From: JAIPDZ01 sp034522175
GTDB taxonomy: Bacteria; Desulfobacterota; DSM-4660; Desulfatiglandales; Desulfatiglandaceae
DNA: 64,000 bases
NCBI GenBank assembly: GCA_034522175.1
Contig: JAXHLQ010000001.1
Location: 1,984,001-2,048,000 of the forward strand
Reading direction: 5' to 3'
The notes beneath the pieces were generated by a model, which saw only the letters and a program-made list of their open reading frames with translations, had not been told where the DNA came from and searched no databases. Below, piece after piece: positions 19,494 to 29,203 of this stretch. Each line of letters opens with the position of its first letter. The stretch's first letter is position 1. The translations under genes and the position numbers were made by a program.

Positions 19494-19645
19494 ATGGACA
19501 CTGAAGGAAAAAAGGTAAGGACGATCTGGTCCATGCCGGAGCAAATTGGGTGGACCAGGAGGTGGTTGTGGACGGCAAACTGATCACCAGCCGAAAACCG
19601 GACGATCTACCCGCCTTTATGAAGGCCGTCTTAGGGGCACTCTGA
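19494..19645 (+). pseudogene. Remnant of a PfpI/DJ-1 family protease with internal deletion
   Basis: A strong ribosome site (GGAGGG-AGGAAATA) precedes an ATG at 19494 encoding MDTEGKKV, a plausible start of a PfpI-family protein. Then, in another frame from 19517 to the stop at 19645, comes KDDLVHAGANWVDQEVVVDGK followed by LITSRKPDDLPAFMKAVLGAL, an excellent match to the C terminus of PfpI/DJ-1 proteases. The roughly 120 residues between, including the nucleophile cysteine, are gone and the two ends are out of frame. The gene is therefore dead. Confidence 0.85.
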
Positions 19646-19732
19646 GAAGGCCCTCGACCCCGTTGTCGCGCTTTGCCCCACCGAACTGAGGCCAATTGCG
19701 AAACCGCACGGACCTCCCCTCCCGGGGAGGTA

Positions 19733-19762
19733 TTGACAATCCGCATATCAATATCCTAATAA
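19733..19762 (+). promoter_or_regulatory. Candidate promoter of the moxR-bat operon
   Basis: TTGACA at 19733-19738 with TAATAA at 19757-19762 after 18 bases, about 60 bases before the moxR start. A GC-rich inverted motif (CTCCCCTCCCGGGGAGG) lies just upstream. The -35 is perfect; the -10 assignment is less certain. Confidence 0.45.
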
Positions 19763-19824
19763 TCTACGCGAAAATAGGGATCAATTGGAAATCCCAGAAC
19801 CCTGTTCAGGAGGTCTAACATCTT

Positions 19825-20805
19825 ATGGATATTCAGGAAATCACACAAGAGGTGGAGCGCCAAAGCCTCGTTTTGCGGCGTATCATCGAGGGTATGGAAC
19901 GAATCGTGGTGGGCCAGCGGCATCTGATGGAACGGATGATCATCGGCCTTCTATGTGAGGGACATATCTTGCTGGAAGGGCTTCCGGGGTTGGCCAAGAC
20001 CACGGCGGTCAAGGCCCTCGCCGCCACCATCAACACGTCCTTTCAGCGGATCCAGTTTACACCCGACCTGCTTCCGGCCGATATCCTGGGTACCCAGTTT
20101 TATCGCCCGGATACATGCACCTTTGACATCAAAAAGGGCCCCATCTTTCACCACATCATCCTCGCCGATGAAATCAACCGGGCGCCGGCCAAAGTCCAGA
20201 GTGCGCTCCTGGAGGCCATGCAGGAACTCCAGATCACCATCGGAGAGCAGACTTTCGTGCTGGAAAAGCCTTTTCTGGTCCTGGCCACGCAAAATCCCAT
20301 CGAGCAGGAAGGAACCTATCCCCTTCCCGAGGCGCAGGTTGACCGGTTTATGCTGAAGATCAAGGTCGACTACCCTTCCCTCGAAGAAGAGAAGGAGATT
20401 ATGACCCGGGTACACAAGGGCATGACCGAAGCGGTGGCGGGTGGTGTCGAGTTTTCCCAGATCGCCTCGGCCAGTCGGATCATGCGATCCATCCACATGG
20501 AAGAGCGACTCATGGATTATATCCTGAAACTCACCCGGGCAACCCGGGAGCCGGAAACATTCGGTTTGGACATCGGCCCCATGATCACCTATGGGGCCTC
20601 ACCACGGGCCTCCATCTATCTGGGGCTGACATCCCGGGCCCACGCGTTCTTGAGTGGTCGGGGATACGTCACTCCCCAGGATGTAAAATCCATGGCCCCG
20701 GACGTCTTAAGGCACCGGATCATCCTCAGCTATGAGGCCGAGGCCGAGGAAAAGACCACCGACGAACTGATCCACATCCTGTTGGAGCAGATTGAGGTCC
20801 CATGA
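19825..20805 (+). CDS. MoxR family AAA+ ATPase
   Basis: A 326-residue MoxR-type AAA+ chaperone-like ATPase. Walker A is GLPGLAKTTAVKALA near residue 55, Walker B is ILADEINRAPAKVQSALLEAMQE near 115, sensor 1 is LATQNPIEQEGTYPLPEAQVDRFM near 155, and the C-terminal lid follows. In other bacteria MoxR proteins act with von Willebrand A proteins encoded next to them to mature or remodel envelope complexes. AGGAGG precedes the ATG by a slightly long spacer. It is the first gene of a seven-gene operon. Confidence 0.95.
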   Translation: MDIQEITQEVERQSLVLRRIIEGMERIVVGQRHLMERMIIGLLCEGHILLEGLPGLAKTTAVKALAATINTSFQRIQFTPDLLPADILGTQFYRPDTCTFDIKKGPIFHHIILADEINRAPAKVQSALLEAMQELQITIGEQTFVLEKPFLVLATQNPIEQEGTYPLPEAQVDRFMLKIKVDYPSLEEEKEIMTRVHKGMTEAVAGGVEFSQIASASRIMRSIHMEERLMDYILKLTRATREPETFGLDIGPMITYGASPRASIYLGLTSRAHAFLSGRGYVTPQDVKSMAPDVLRHRIILSYEAEAEEKTTDELIHILLEQIEVP

Positions 20806-20806
20806 C

Positions 20807-21682
20807 ATGCTGTCTGAATCCCTGTTGAAGAAGATTCAGAAATTCCATTTCACCACCAAACGGATGGCCAGTGACCTGTTCGCCGGACAATACGTGAGTG
20901 CATTCAAGGGGAGGGGCATGGAATTCTCTGAAGTCAGGGAATACCAGATCGGAGATGACATCCGGACCATCGACTGGAACGTATCGGCCCGGTTCGGGCA
21001 TCCATTTGTCAAGGTGTTCCACGAGGAGCGCGAGCTGACGGTGATGCTTCTCCTGGATTTGTCCGGCTCTCAGCTGTTCGGTACCCGAAACAAATTCAAG
21101 CGGGAGCTCTTGGCCGAGGTCGCAGGGATGCTGGCCTTCCTGGCCATCCGCACCAATGACAAGGTGGGGGCCATTCTGTTCAGTTCACAGGTGGAAAAGT
21201 ACATCCCTCCCAAAAAAGGGGCCTCCCATGTATGGCGGCTCATCAAAGAGATCTTCACCTATGAACCCGATGACCTGAATACCAGCCTTAATGCCGTGCT
21301 CACCACCCTCAACCGTGTGGCGAAGCGGCACTGTATCGTATTTTTGATATCCGATTGCATGGACAACGGTTTTGAGACATCTTTCAAGCTTGCGGCCAGG
21401 AAGCACGATCTCACGGTGATTCGCATATCCGACCCGGCGGAAGACGAACTGCCCCGGATCGGTCTGATATCCCTCATCGACCCTGAAACCGGAGAGACGG
21501 CCCTGATGAACGCCGGAAACAAGGGACTGAGGGAAACATGGCGTGCACACCGGCAATCCCATACGGCCTATCTCACGGATCTGTTCAACAAGGCCGGTGC
21601 GGACCACGTGCACCTCTCGACGAATGGGAAAGTGGTGGAACCGCTCATCAGGCTCTTTGAAAAGCGGATGAGACGACTATGA
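20807..21682 (+). CDS. DUF58 domain protein of the MoxR/Bat operon
   Basis: A 291-residue protein with the DUF58 signature FSEVREYQIGDDIRTIDWNVSARFGHPFVKVFHEERELTV. It is followed by a von Willebrand-like segment with MLLLDLSGSQLFGTRNKFKRE and VFLISDCMDNGFE. DUF58 proteins nearly always sit directly after moxR, and their biochemical role is not known. I chose the ATG at 20807 (MLSESLLKK), one base after the moxR stop, with GAGG upstream. Confidence 0.92.
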   Translation: MLSESLLKKIQKFHFTTKRMASDLFAGQYVSAFKGRGMEFSEVREYQIGDDIRTIDWNVSARFGHPFVKVFHEERELTVMLLLDLSGSQLFGTRNKFKRELLAEVAGMLAFLAIRTNDKVGAILFSSQVEKYIPPKKGASHVWRLIKEIFTYEPDDLNTSLNAVLTTLNRVAKRHCIVFLISDCMDNGFETSFKLAARKHDLTVIRISDPAEDELPRIGLISLIDPETGETALMNAGNKGLRETWRAHRQSHTAYLTDLFNKAGADHVHLSTNGKVVEPLIRLFEKRMRRL

Positions 21683-22744
21683 AACGGGGCGTTTATGACA
21701 TATGGCGGGTTCTCATCCGAAAAAAACGGATTTATTCGTTCCTGTTGTGGGTCCTCCTGCTGGTCGTCACCGTCCCCGGGCATGCGGCCGATGCGCCGAA
21801 GCATGCCCCGCAGACTCCTGGACTGCGCGCGTTACTCATCCCTCATGAGGCAAAGGTGGGTGACATCGTGACCCTGACCTTAGTGTACACCCTCCCCAAA
21901 GGGGCAAGCCTCCCAGAAAAAGTGCACATTGAGGGACTCAAAGGGATTGGGGTGTTGACGCACGAGGTCACCCCCCTTAAACCGGATCCGAAAACCGATG
22001 ATGCGGGCATACGGGGGGAGATTCGTCTCAAGCTCCTTGTCGATCGGGTGGATGCGTTCAAGACAGGCCCATTGAGTCTCGCCTTCAGGGACCAAAACGG
22101 AGAGACGCATGTCCTTAAGACCGATCCCGTAACCTTAACCGTGACGTCCAATCTGGGTCCTAAACCTGAGGAGGCCCGGCTGGCACCCATATACGGCATT
22201 ATCCCCACCACCGTTTCCTGGGTCGGGTATCTTCCCTGGATCTTGGGCGGGCTCCTGGTGTTGGCCGTGGCCGCGGCGTTGATCTTCTGGTTCCGGCGGC
22301 ACAGACGCCAGGCTGTCTCGGCGGGGGATACCCCCCCCCCCCATCTCAGGGCCCAAAGAGAGGTCCGTGAACTAGAGGCGGAAGGACTTTTTGAAAAGGG
22401 GGAGATCAAGGCCTTTTATTTTCGGCTCTCTGAAATCCTGAGGCGCTATCTTGAGGCACTGAGAGGGTTTCCCGCAGCGGAGTACACCACCGAGGAAATC
22501 GCGGCCGCAATCCGCAACCCTGAAGATCGGGAACTCCTCAAGCTGTTGAGGGCAGCAGACGGCATCAAATTTGCCGACATGCGGCCCACCCCGGCCAGGC
22601 AGGAAGAGACGCTGAAACAGGCCTACTTCTATATCCAAAAGACCGGTTCCGTCTTTGAGGCGACCCATCAAGACCAAACCCCGGTCGGGCGCACCTGGCG
22701 AGGGCGGCTATCTCCCGCCGTCGTTCGGTGGAGACCGGATCATG
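21679..22744 (+). CDS. BatD-like/DUF4381-type membrane protein (apparent frameshift near the end)
   Basis: The start overlaps the DUF58 stop (ATGA). A signal peptide (about residues 1-37) precedes a beta-rich extracytoplasmic domain beginning RALLIPHEAKVGDIVTLTLVYTLPKG. One membrane helix lies near 180-205 (YLPWILGGLLVLAVAAALIFWF), then a cytoplasmic helical part with FYFRLSEILRRYLEALRGFPAAEYTTEEI. The frame as given runs on through the next gene with no stop until 23196. One extra base in the run of four C at 22679-22682 instead ends the protein at a TGA (22742-22744) that overlaps the next start, giving about 355 residues. I take that as the true end. A run of 12 C at 22331-22342 keeps frame. 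Confidence 0.8.
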
Positions 22745-23737
22745 ATGTTCCGGTTTGCATATCCCGCCGTGCTTCTGCTCCTTTTGGTCGTGGCGGGATG
22801 GGGTTTTTTTGCGTTCAGGCGAAAACCGGACGGCATTTCCTATTCCATGACGTCCAGAATGCGTGCCGTGGCGGGGCGCAAGGGGTGGCTTATGACCCAC
22901 TACGCCGTCCTTTTCAGGATCCTCTGCCTGGCGCTTCTCATTTCGGCCGGGGCCCGGCCGCAGCTCTACAATGTGTCGAGAGAGATGCGGTCCTCGGGAG
23001 TCGACATCATGTTGGCCTTGGATACATCGGGTTCCATGCAGGCCCTCGACTTCAAACTGGACGGCGAGCCGGTATCCAGGCTGGCCGCGGTCAAAAAGGT
23101 GGTCGACGCCTTCATCAAGAAACGGGAAAACGACCGGATCGGCCTCGTGGTCTTCGGGAAAGAGGCCTTTACCCAATCCCCTCTGACGCTGGATAAGGGG
23201 TTGTTGCTGAAACTCATAAGCGACATGAAGGTGGGTATGGCCGGCGACCGCACTGCCGTGGGATCGGCCATCGCCGTGGCCGGGAAACGGCTCAAGGGGG
23301 TAAAAGCGAAGAGCAAAATTCTAATCCTCCTGACGGACGGCCGGAGCAACGCCGGCCAGATCACCCCCGAAGCGGCAGCTGAGGCGGTGCGGGCTTTGGG
23401 CATCAAGATCTATACCATCGGCGTGGGCGGCATCGGCCCGGCCCCCTTCAGGGTCAAGACCTTTTTCGGTACCCGAATCGTCCACCAGAACGTGGACCTG
23501 GATGAAAAGACGCTCAAAAAAATCGCTGATATCGGCGGCGGGAAATATTTTCGGGCTGCGGACAGCGAAAAGCTTAAAGAGATCTACGACATCATCGACA
23601 GGGCGGAGAAAACCGACACAAAGGTCAAAACATTTTTTAATTTCAGGGAACTCTATTATTATGTGCTGATTCCGGCCCTCCTCATTCTTGGGCTGGAATT
23701 CCTGCTGAGGATGTGGATATTGAGGGTCATTCCATGA
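22742..23737 (+). CDS. batA: BatA-type von Willebrand factor A membrane protein
   Basis: A 331-residue protein with an N-terminal membrane helix (YPAVLLLLLVVAGWGFFAF), a second near residue 60, a vWA domain, and a C-terminal helix (ELYYYVLIPALLILGLEFLLRMWI). The metal-ion-dependent adhesion site is intact: DIMLALDTSGSMQALD (DxSxS) near 93 with the threonine and aspartate sites in GDRTAVGSAIA and ILLTDGRSNAG. GGTGGAG precedes the chosen ATG at 22742. It is typical of the BatA member of aerotolerance operons. Confidence 0.92.
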   Translation: MMFRFAYPAVLLLLLVVAGWGFFAFRRKPDGISYSMTSRMRAVAGRKGWLMTHYAVLFRILCLALLISAGARPQLYNVSREMRSSGVDIMLALDTSGSMQALDFKLDGEPVSRLAAVKKVVDAFIKKRENDRIGLVVFGKEAFTQSPLTLDKGLLLKLISDMKVGMAGDRTAVGSAIAVAGKRLKGVKAKSKILILLTDGRSNAGQITPEAAAEAVRALGIKIYTIGVGGIGPAPFRVKTFFGTRIVHQNVDLDEKTLKKIADIGGGKYFRAADSEKLKEIYDIIDRAEKTDTKVKTFFNFRELYYYVLIPALLILGLEFLLRMWILRVIP

Positions 23738-25617
23738 ATTTTTTGCATCCATGGGCGCTTCATCTTCTCTGGCTCCTCCCCTTTCTAAGCTTCGCCTTTA
23801 TCGTCCATCATCGGGAGAAGCGAAAGGGGCTCAGGCGCTTTGCCGATCCGGATCTCTTGGAGCGGCTGACCGGCGCTGCTCAAAAGACACACCCCTTTAT
23901 CTCCGCACTTCTCTCTCTCATCGCCGTGGCCCTCCTGCTCCTGGCACTGGCAGGCCCCCGGTGGGGAAGCCATTACCAGGAGGTCCACCAGAAGGGGGTG
24001 GACATCATGGTGGTGCTGGATGTCTCGCCCAGTATGCGGGTGGCGGACGTCAAACCGGATCGGCTGGAGAGGGCCAAACGTGAGATCCAGGATTTCATCA
24101 AGAACGTGCGGGGAGACCGGGTGGGGCTGGTGGTGTTTTCGGGGGCTGCGTTTGTCCAGTGCCCCCTGACGCTGGACTACGGGGCCGTTCAGATGTTCCT
24201 TCATTCCATGGAACCAGGCCTTGTTCCGGTGCCCGGAACAGACCTCGGCGGTGCCGTTCAAACGGCCATATCGGCCTTTGACATGGATTCCCGGACAGAT
24301 AAGGTGATCCTTCTGATCACTGATGGAGAGGACAATGAACAACAGGGAGAGGATGCCGCTCGGGCAGCTGCAGCAAAAGGCATCAAGATTTTTGTCTTCG
24401 GCATCGGGGATCCATCCGGAGGCCCCATTCCCATGTCCGGCAAGTCAGGTGGCTTCGAAAAAGACGAGGCAGGCAACATGATTCTTTCGAAGCTTGACGA
24501 GGCGGGCCTTGAGAAAATCGCATCCATCACCGGCGGAGATTATGTCCGGTCGGTCGCAGGAGACCTCGACCTGGATCTGCTCTATTTTGAAGGGATCAAA
24601 TCCAAGACAGAGGCCCAGAACCTGAAGGGCGGCAAGATCAAGGTGTACGAGGAGCGCTTTTACCTCTTTGTTATTGCGGCCTTCGTGGTGCTCCTCTTCG
24701 AGGCACTGGTGAGAGACGTGAGCCGGAGACAGAAATCTTCATTGAGACAGGTCACCCGCGGGACACGTGTCCTGTTGGGCCTGATAGGGTGCCTTTTTCT
24801 CTCGTTTATTGAACCCTCTTCGGCACGGGCCGAACAGGATCCCGATACCCTTTACAGACAAGGCCGTTATGCGGAAGCAGAGAAACTCTACGCCAAAAAG
24901 GATATGGACCACCCCAAGGACGTCCGATACCGCTACAACAGAGGATGCGCAAGTTATCAGAATTCGGACTTCAAAGGGGCCATGGCCGCCTTTGCCAGTG
25001 TGCTCAAGAGAACAGAGGAAAGGGAAAGGAAATTCAAGGCTGCCTTTAATGCCGGAAACGCCGCATTTAAGCTGGGGGATTTTGAGGGCGCCAAAGATTT
25101 CTATGCACAGGCCATCTCCTTGAATCCTGCAAACGAAGAGGTGAAACGCAACTTTGAACTAACCTTGAGGGAACTCGCCAAGAAGAAAAAGGAAGAACAA
25201 AAACAGCAGGCTTCCGGTAATCAGCAGCAAGAAAAAAAGGACAGTCCGGACAAGAAGGGAAACGAAGAGGAGAAAGGACAAGACGAAAGCGATAAGGGGG
25301 AATCCAAAGAAAAGCAAAAAGGATCCGATCAACCCCAAAAACAGCCTCAGGAAAAAGAGACCCCCAAACAGGATTCGGCTGACAAAAGATCAGATGAGCA
25401 CCCCCCCCCCGAAAAACCGTCGGGCAAACTCGAGACGGCGCAACCCCTCCCCGAGCGAACCGAGGAGCAACCAAAGGACCGTAGTCCCGCCTCGGTGATG
25501 GCCAGGAAAAAGGCTGAAGCCCTGCTGGATAATGTCAAAGAGGATCCGTCCCATTTGATGAAATTTCGAATGTCTCAATCCGAACAGAATCGACCCTCAT
25601 CAGGAAAGGACTGGTAG
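23734..25617 (+). CDS. batB: BatB-type vWA protein fused to TPR (BatC-like) domain
   Basis: A 627-residue protein whose ATG at 23734 overlaps the batA stop. Two N-terminal membrane helices precede a vWA domain with an intact MIDAS (DIMVVLDVSPSMRVAD, VPGTDLGGAVQ, LLITDGEDNEQ). A third helix (FYLFVIAAFVVLLFEALV, near 310) and a fourth (VLLGLIGCLFLSFI) follow. Then come TPR repeats (DTLYRQGRYAEAEKLYAKK, AAFNAGNAAFKLGDFEGAKDFYAQA) and a long hydrophilic tail rich in K, E, Q, P and D (residues about 490-610). In many bacteria BatB and BatC are separate genes, so this is a fusion. The tail contains a run of C coding for prolines at about 25400. Confidence 0.92.
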   Translation: MNFLHPWALHLLWLLPFLSFAFIVHHREKRKGLRRFADPDLLERLTGAAQKTHPFISALLSLIAVALLLLALAGPRWGSHYQEVHQKGVDIMVVLDVSPSMRVADVKPDRLERAKREIQDFIKNVRGDRVGLVVFSGAAFVQCPLTLDYGAVQMFLHSMEPGLVPVPGTDLGGAVQTAISAFDMDSRTDKVILLITDGEDNEQQGEDAARAAAAKGIKIFVFGIGDPSGGPIPMSGKSGGFEKDEAGNMILSKLDEAGLEKIASITGGDYVRSVAGDLDLDLLYFEGIKSKTEAQNLKGGKIKVYEERFYLFVIAAFVVLLFEALVRDVSRRQKSSLRQVTRGTRVLLGLIGCLFLSFIEPSSARAEQDPDTLYRQGRYAEAEKLYAKKDMDHPKDVRYRYNRGCASYQNSDFKGAMAAFASVLKRTEERERKFKAAFNAGNAAFKLGDFEGAKDFYAQAISLNPANEEVKRNFELTLRELAKKKKEEQKQQASGNQQQEKKDSPDKKGNEEEKGQDESDKGESKEKQKGSDQPQKQPQEKETPKQDSADKRSDEHPPPEKPSGKLETAQPLPERTEEQPKDRSPASVMARKKAEALLDNVKEDPSHLMKFRMSQSEQNRPSSGKDW

Positions 25618-25618
25618 A

Positions 25619-27405
25619 ATGAGGCCGACCGTTTCTCTCATAGGGGCGCTGATATGGCTCTTGCTAACCCCCATACGGGCCGAGGCTGCCGTCTCCGCCA
25701 CGCTCAACCTGGATCGGTATGAGGCCACCCTATCGGATGCCGTCAGATTGACGGTGGGCGTATCCGGCACCAAATCGTGTGATGCCCCGCCTCAGATCAA
25801 GGGACTGAAGACGTTCAGAGTCTCTCAGGGCGGCACATCGAGCCGGGTGGAGATCGTCAACGGCCAGTATACGGCACAACTGGACTATGTCTATTTTATC
25901 CAGCCCTCAAAAACAGGGGCGTTCAACATCGGTCCGGCCCATGTCAAGGTCGATGGAAAGGCGTATGAGAGCAATACCGCAACATTACATGTGGGGAAGG
26001 CATCCGCACCCAAGGGTCCTGAAGCCGACATCTTCCTGACGGCGTCCCTTTCCGCTAAGACCGCCTATGTGGAAGAAGAGGTTTTATATGTTCTCAAATT
26101 GTATCTGAGAAAGAGGGTGTCGGATATCTCCCTTTCCCTCCCTGAGACGAATCATCTTGGCTTTAAACAACTGGAAAAACCGAAGGAATACAGGGCGACA
26201 GCCCATGGGCATTCCTACGGTGTGGTTGAACTGAAGTATTCCCTGATTCCTGACAAGCCGGGCGCTTACACCATTGAACCGGCCGAAATCGATCTGACCG
26301 TATACGACGCATCCAGGAAAGGCCGCAGGGGTCTATTCGATGATCCCTTTTTCGATGATCCTTTTTTCAGAAGGGGGCGGCCGCTGCGTGTGCTCAGCGA
26401 GCCGGGGCACTTAACCGTCCGCGAGTTGCCTGCTGCGGGTCGGCCACAAGATTTCAGCGGCCTCGTGGGCACACTAAAAATGACGTCGTCCCTTGAACCG
26501 ACCCGCCTGCGTGTCGGGGAATCCGCAACATTGACCGTTCGATTGACAGGGAAGGGGAACGTGAATCGCATGCCCGATCTCACCCTCCCTGAGATCGACG
26601 GGATGAAGGTGTATGCGGACGAACCAGCGTTCACCATCACCCCCGGCCCCAAAGGCCTATCCGGGCTGAAAGTGATGAAGTGGGCCCTGGTGCCCGAAGC
26701 AGCCGGGACATACCGAATTCCCCCTACCACCGTCAGTTTCTTTGATAAAGCCAAAAACCGCTATGAAACGCGCAAGACCTCGCTCCGTACCCTTGAGGTC
26801 CTTCCCAAGAAGGGGGAAAACCGGGCGGTCATGAGGTTATAGGATCCAGCGAGGGAGAGGAAAGCGTTTCCCCCAGAAATCATGAGGGGACGCAGAAAAA
26901 ACAGGAGGTCAAGACCATTGGTGAGGATATCCTCCCCATTCACGCCGCCGCCAGTGATCAGGGCCCGGCGGCACCCTTTAAGCGACCGATGGGGCCAATG
27001 CTCTGGGTCATACTCCTCGCGCCCTTTGCGGCCTACGTCGCTGCTTATCTCGGCGTCAGGCTCAGACGGAAATCCATTCGTTCCCTGCCCGCTATCCGTG
27101 CCAAGCGGGCGGCTGGAAATTTTGTGAAAGCCTTTAAAACGGCGCAAAATGATTCCAGTGCTCAGATGGCGGCATTGCGGGGGTATATCAACGACCGGTT
27201 CGGACGCACTCTGGCCGCCATCACGCCAGAGGAAGCCGCCCGCATACTGACAGAGAACGGTGTCACACCGGAGACGTCGGACAAATTACGGCGGATGTTT
27301 CAGCAGATTGAGGCGGCCATCTACCAGGGGGGAGCGATTAAAGAATTCCAGGGGGATGAGGGGATGCGAGCGTTGGTCAAACGGATCGAAAAGGAGCTCT
27401 CGTGA
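25619..27405 (+). CDS. batD: BatD protein (single-base frameshift)
   Basis: A signal peptide (about residues 1-24) leads to a long beta-sandwich exported region. Its start, SATLNLDRYEATLSDAVRLTVGVSG, and GTSSRVEIVNGQYTAQLDYVYFIQPSKTGAFNIGPAHVKVDG are typical of BatD. The first frame stops at 26842, but the family continuation EVKTIGEDILPIHAA, a membrane helix (MLWVILLAPFAAYVAAYLGV) and a cytoplasmic helical tail follow in the next frame to 27405. One base is missing somewhere between the G run at 26812-26816 and about 26837. With it the protein has 595 residues. A tandem DDPFFDDPFF is near residue 245. Confidence 0.88.
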
Positions 27406-28163
27406 AAAGACTCCCCCTGTATATAGCCATCCTGAGCTGTGTATGTGTGATGGCCTTACCCCATGCCTCGGCGGCATCAAAGGATTGGGAGACGCGTTTT
27501 TTTGAATCCAATCAGGCCTATTCAGCCGGAGATTTTCAAAAGGCCATTCAGGGGTATGGGCAGTTGATCCGATCCGGGCACGGCACCGGCGACATCTATT
27601 ACAACCTGGGAAATGCGTACCTGAAGGCGCACCGACTGGGAAAAGCCATATGGGCCTATGAGCGGGCCCGGGTCGTCATGCCGAGGAATGCGGATCTCAA
27701 TTACAATCTGGCGTATGCCCGGGATCAAACCTTGGATGCCATTCCCGAGTCACGGGGGTTGATGCATAACGTGTTGTTCTGGCTGGATTATGTCTCTCTT
27801 CCTGAGATCTTTTGGGGATTTGCAATCCTGAATCTCTTTTTCTGGACGGCCCTTTTGATTCGGCTCTTCATGAAGGCCGAGTGGCTGTTTTATCTAATTA
27901 TTTTGTTGCTTCCGTGCTGGGGCATTGCCGGGGGATCCTTTGCGGTCAAGTGGTACCAGATGATTCATGATGACCGCGCGGTTATTGTGGCCAAGGAAGC
28001 GGATGTACGGGCCGGCCCGCACCCTTCGGACACGCTTTTGTTCAAGCTCCATGAGGGGGCCACGGTACACGCAGAGCGGGCTGAGGACGGCTGGCGTTTG
28101 ATCCGGCTTTCCAACGAAAAACGGGGATGGGTGAAAGGCGAGGCCCTGAAGGCGGTCCGTTAG
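27402..28163 (+). CDS. batE: BatE-type TPR and SH3-like membrane protein
   Basis: A 253-residue protein with a signal peptide (to about residue 26) and two to three TPR units (SNQAYSAGDFQKAIQGYGQLI, DIYYNLGNAYLKAHRLGKAIWAYERARV). Two membrane helices lie near 130-150 and 162-182. A C-terminal bacterial SH3 domain carries VAKEADVRAGPHPSDTLLFKLHEGATV and EDGWRLIRLSNEKRGWVKGE. This architecture is that of BatE, the last member of Bat operons. The start overlaps the batD stop (GTGA). Confidence 0.9.
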   Translation: MKRLPLYIAILSCVCVMALPHASAASKDWETRFFESNQAYSAGDFQKAIQGYGQLIRSGHGTGDIYYNLGNAYLKAHRLGKAIWAYERARVVMPRNADLNYNLAYARDQTLDAIPESRGLMHNVLFWLDYVSLPEIFWGFAILNLFFWTALLIRLFMKAEWLFYLIILLLPCWGIAGGSFAVKWYQMIHDDRAVIVAKEADVRAGPHPSDTLLFKLHEGATVHAERAEDGWRLIRLSNEKRGWVKGEALKAVR

Positions 28164-28315
28164 CTTGAATAGACGTGCCACAATCCGGGGCAGAACCTAA
28201 TGCTGGATTCATAAACGCTCATCACATCCAGCCCCCTGAACTGAGTCCTCCATATTTGAGACCCCGGTTGCGACCACATTTTGGTTTGCCTCTGATTCCG
28301 TTGTGTTTCGGAAGA

Positions 28316-29203
28316 TCATGGTTGAATATTGCACATCTTCTTCGCATATTTCATGCCGATCATCTTGTAGATCAGTTTGGCGGTGGCGAAGGGAGAGTTT
28401 GCATCGTGGTCGCGGTAGGCCAGTTCGACCACATCGAAACCAATGATCGTCTTTATGCGGAAAACAACCTCGAGTAAATCCAGGGCTTCGTACCAGCCCA
28501 TGCCGCCCGGTTCCGGTGTACCGGTGCTGGCGATGACGCTCCAGTCGAATACATCCACGTCCACGGTGATGAAGAGGTTATCCGGCAGGCGTGCCAGTTC
28601 GGCCGACAGATCAAAATCCCCTTTGCGGAATTGGTGCATACTGCAAAGGGCGAGGTTCTCGCGTTTGACACACTGCGCCTCCTCCACCGACATGCTGCGG
28701 ATGCCGATCTGAAGGGTATGAGGGGTGATCTCGCGCAGGCGTGCCATGGTACAGGCGTGGCTTAGCGGACTGTCCGCGTAATTGTCGCGAAGGTCCGCAT
28801 GGGCATCAAGCTGAAGGACTCCGAACGTGTCCATGCGCTGCGCCAACGCGCGCACATATCCGGTGGTGATGGAGTGGTCACCACCGATTACGGCCACGAA
28901 CTTCCCCTGATCGATCAGGTTGCCGGTCAGGTTTTCCAGGGTCCTCAACATGGTGACTGGATCTTCAGCTATCTCCGGTTGGGTGACGGTGGCGATACCC
29001 ACCCGGCAGGGTTCGCTATCCAACACCTCGTCATAGCGTTCCAGGTAGTGGGAAGCCTTGATCACGGCGCTTGGGGCGGCTGCGGTACCCCGGCCGTAGG
29101 AGACGCCGCCTTCGTATCCGTATGGAACGACCACCACGCTGGCTGTGGCGAGATCGCATAACTCTGGGTCCAGACCGAGAAAAGGGGTTGGGTGCGGTGT
29201 CAT
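28316..29203 (-). CDS. speB: Agmatinase SpeB
   Basis: A 295-residue ureohydrolase that hydrolyses agmatine to putrescine and urea. Manganese-binding motifs are GGDHSITTGY near residue 103, DAHADLRDNY near 130 and VDVDVFDWSV near 212. The last matches the family SxDxDxxDP pattern only loosely at its ends but keeps both aspartates. The substrate loop GTPEPGGMGWYEA is typical of agmatinases. The chosen ATG at 29203 overlaps the upstream stop as ATGA, so it is translationally coupled. It is the third step of the polyamine operon. Confidence 0.92.
   Translation of the reverse strand: MTPHPTPFLGLDPELCDLATASVVVVPYGYEGGVSYGRGTAAAPSAVIKASHYLERYDEVLDSEPCRVGIATVTQPEIAEDPVTMLRTLENLTGNLIDQGKFVAVIGGDHSITTGYVRALAQRMDTFGVLQLDAHADLRDNYADSPLSHACTMARLREITPHTLQIGIRSMSVEEAQCVKRENLALCSMHQFRKGDFDLSAELARLPDNLFITVDVDVFDWSVIASTGTPEPGGMGWYEALDLLEVVFRIKTIIGFDVVELAYRDHDANSPFATAKLIYKMIGMKYAKKMCNIQP

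Noticed and set aside
22745..23196. Continuation of the DUF4381-like gene through batA in another frame
   Set aside because: The stretch is out of frame with batA coding sequence and is best explained by a missing base at 22679-22682.
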